DNA of 64,000 nt from CAYFLR01 sp964343805 (GTDB taxonomy: Bacteria; Bdellovibrionota_B; Oligoflexia; CAYFLR01), in the NCBI GenBank assembly GCA_964343805.1, contig CAYFLR010000032.1, positions 1 through 64,000 of the forward strand, in the 5' to 3' direction. Numbering within the stretch: position 1 is the stretch's first letter; the number at the start of each line of letters is the position of its first letter. Shown one piece after another: positions 63,967-64,000 of the stretch. Both the position numbers and the translations under genes were made by a program. The notes beneath the pieces were generated by a model that saw nothing but the letters and a program-made list of their open reading frames with translations, made no database searches and had not been told where the DNA came from.

Positions 63967-64000
63967 AAGTAGGGTCCTTAACTATTTATATTGTTAAGGA

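Overview
The window looks like a chromosomal segment from a low-GC, Gram-negative, flagellated bacterium. The 5' part of a 16S rRNA gene, many outer-membrane barrels and lipoproteins, PIN-PhoH, RNase Y, bactofilin, PrkA, CheA/CheW and a flagellar rod/L-ring cluster fit the Bdellovibrionota (Bdellovibrio/Bacteriovorax-like) or a related former deltaproteobacterial line. This placement is inference from gene content and the look of the 16S fragment; no search was run. No insertion sequence, prophage or CRISPR array was seen. Seven N runs interrupt the sequence. Four of them break clear genes (rplT, a barrel gene at 19.5 kb, dnaJ, a barrel gene at 41.2 kb) and the flanking frames show that the N counts are placeholders.

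Layout. 0-7 kb: partial 16S rRNA (minus) divergent from a PIN-PhoH gene; holA; then a leftward unit tRNA-Val, infC, rpmI, rplT, MerR-type regulator. 7-10.8 kb: a small zinc-ribbon protein, a TolB-like propeller, bactofilin and RNase Y. 10.9-18 kb: five overlapping rightward genes. These are an SbcD/YhaO-like and an SbcC/YhaN-like protein, both with their catalytic motifs lost, an LPP20-like periplasmic protein, a two-domain ABC permease and its ATPase. 18-24 kb: a lipoprotein, an outer-membrane barrel and dnaJ. 22-33.8 kb (minus): FAD oxidoreductase, gcvT, gcvH, a secreted protein, a giant alpha-2-macroglobulin lipoprotein and its partner pbpC. 34-39 kb: flgF-flgG-flgA-flgH and a lipoprotein behind a convincing sigma-54 promoter. 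39-45 kb: hflK-hflC, two barrels, a lipoprotein whose signal peptide overlaps the upstream gene, and two paralogous small proteins. 45.5-51.5 kb (minus): cheA-cheW, a glutaminyl-cyclase-like M28 protein and enolase. 51.7-56 kb: a Xer-like recombinase converging on an oppABC-type operon. 56-64 kb: lipoprotein, membrane protein, M48 protease, subtilase and PrkA.

How the genes fit together. Much of the window serves the cell envelope: synthesis and protection (PbpC plus alpha-2-macroglobulin), protein quality control (HflKC, M48, DnaJ), transport, motility and chemotaxis, and secreted hydrolases. The best candidate for something undescribed is the 10.9-18 kb operon. There a full-length, uninterrupted Mre11/Rad50-like pair appears to have lost both nuclease and ATPase chemistry, yet is translationally coupled to an envelope protein and an ABC importer. 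Other points worth attention are the outer-membrane/lipoprotein gene overlap at 43.0 kb, the repeated motif in the CheA linker, the Xer-like protein with altered catalytic residues, and likely non-standard start codons (AUA for infC, CUG for the cyclase-like gene).
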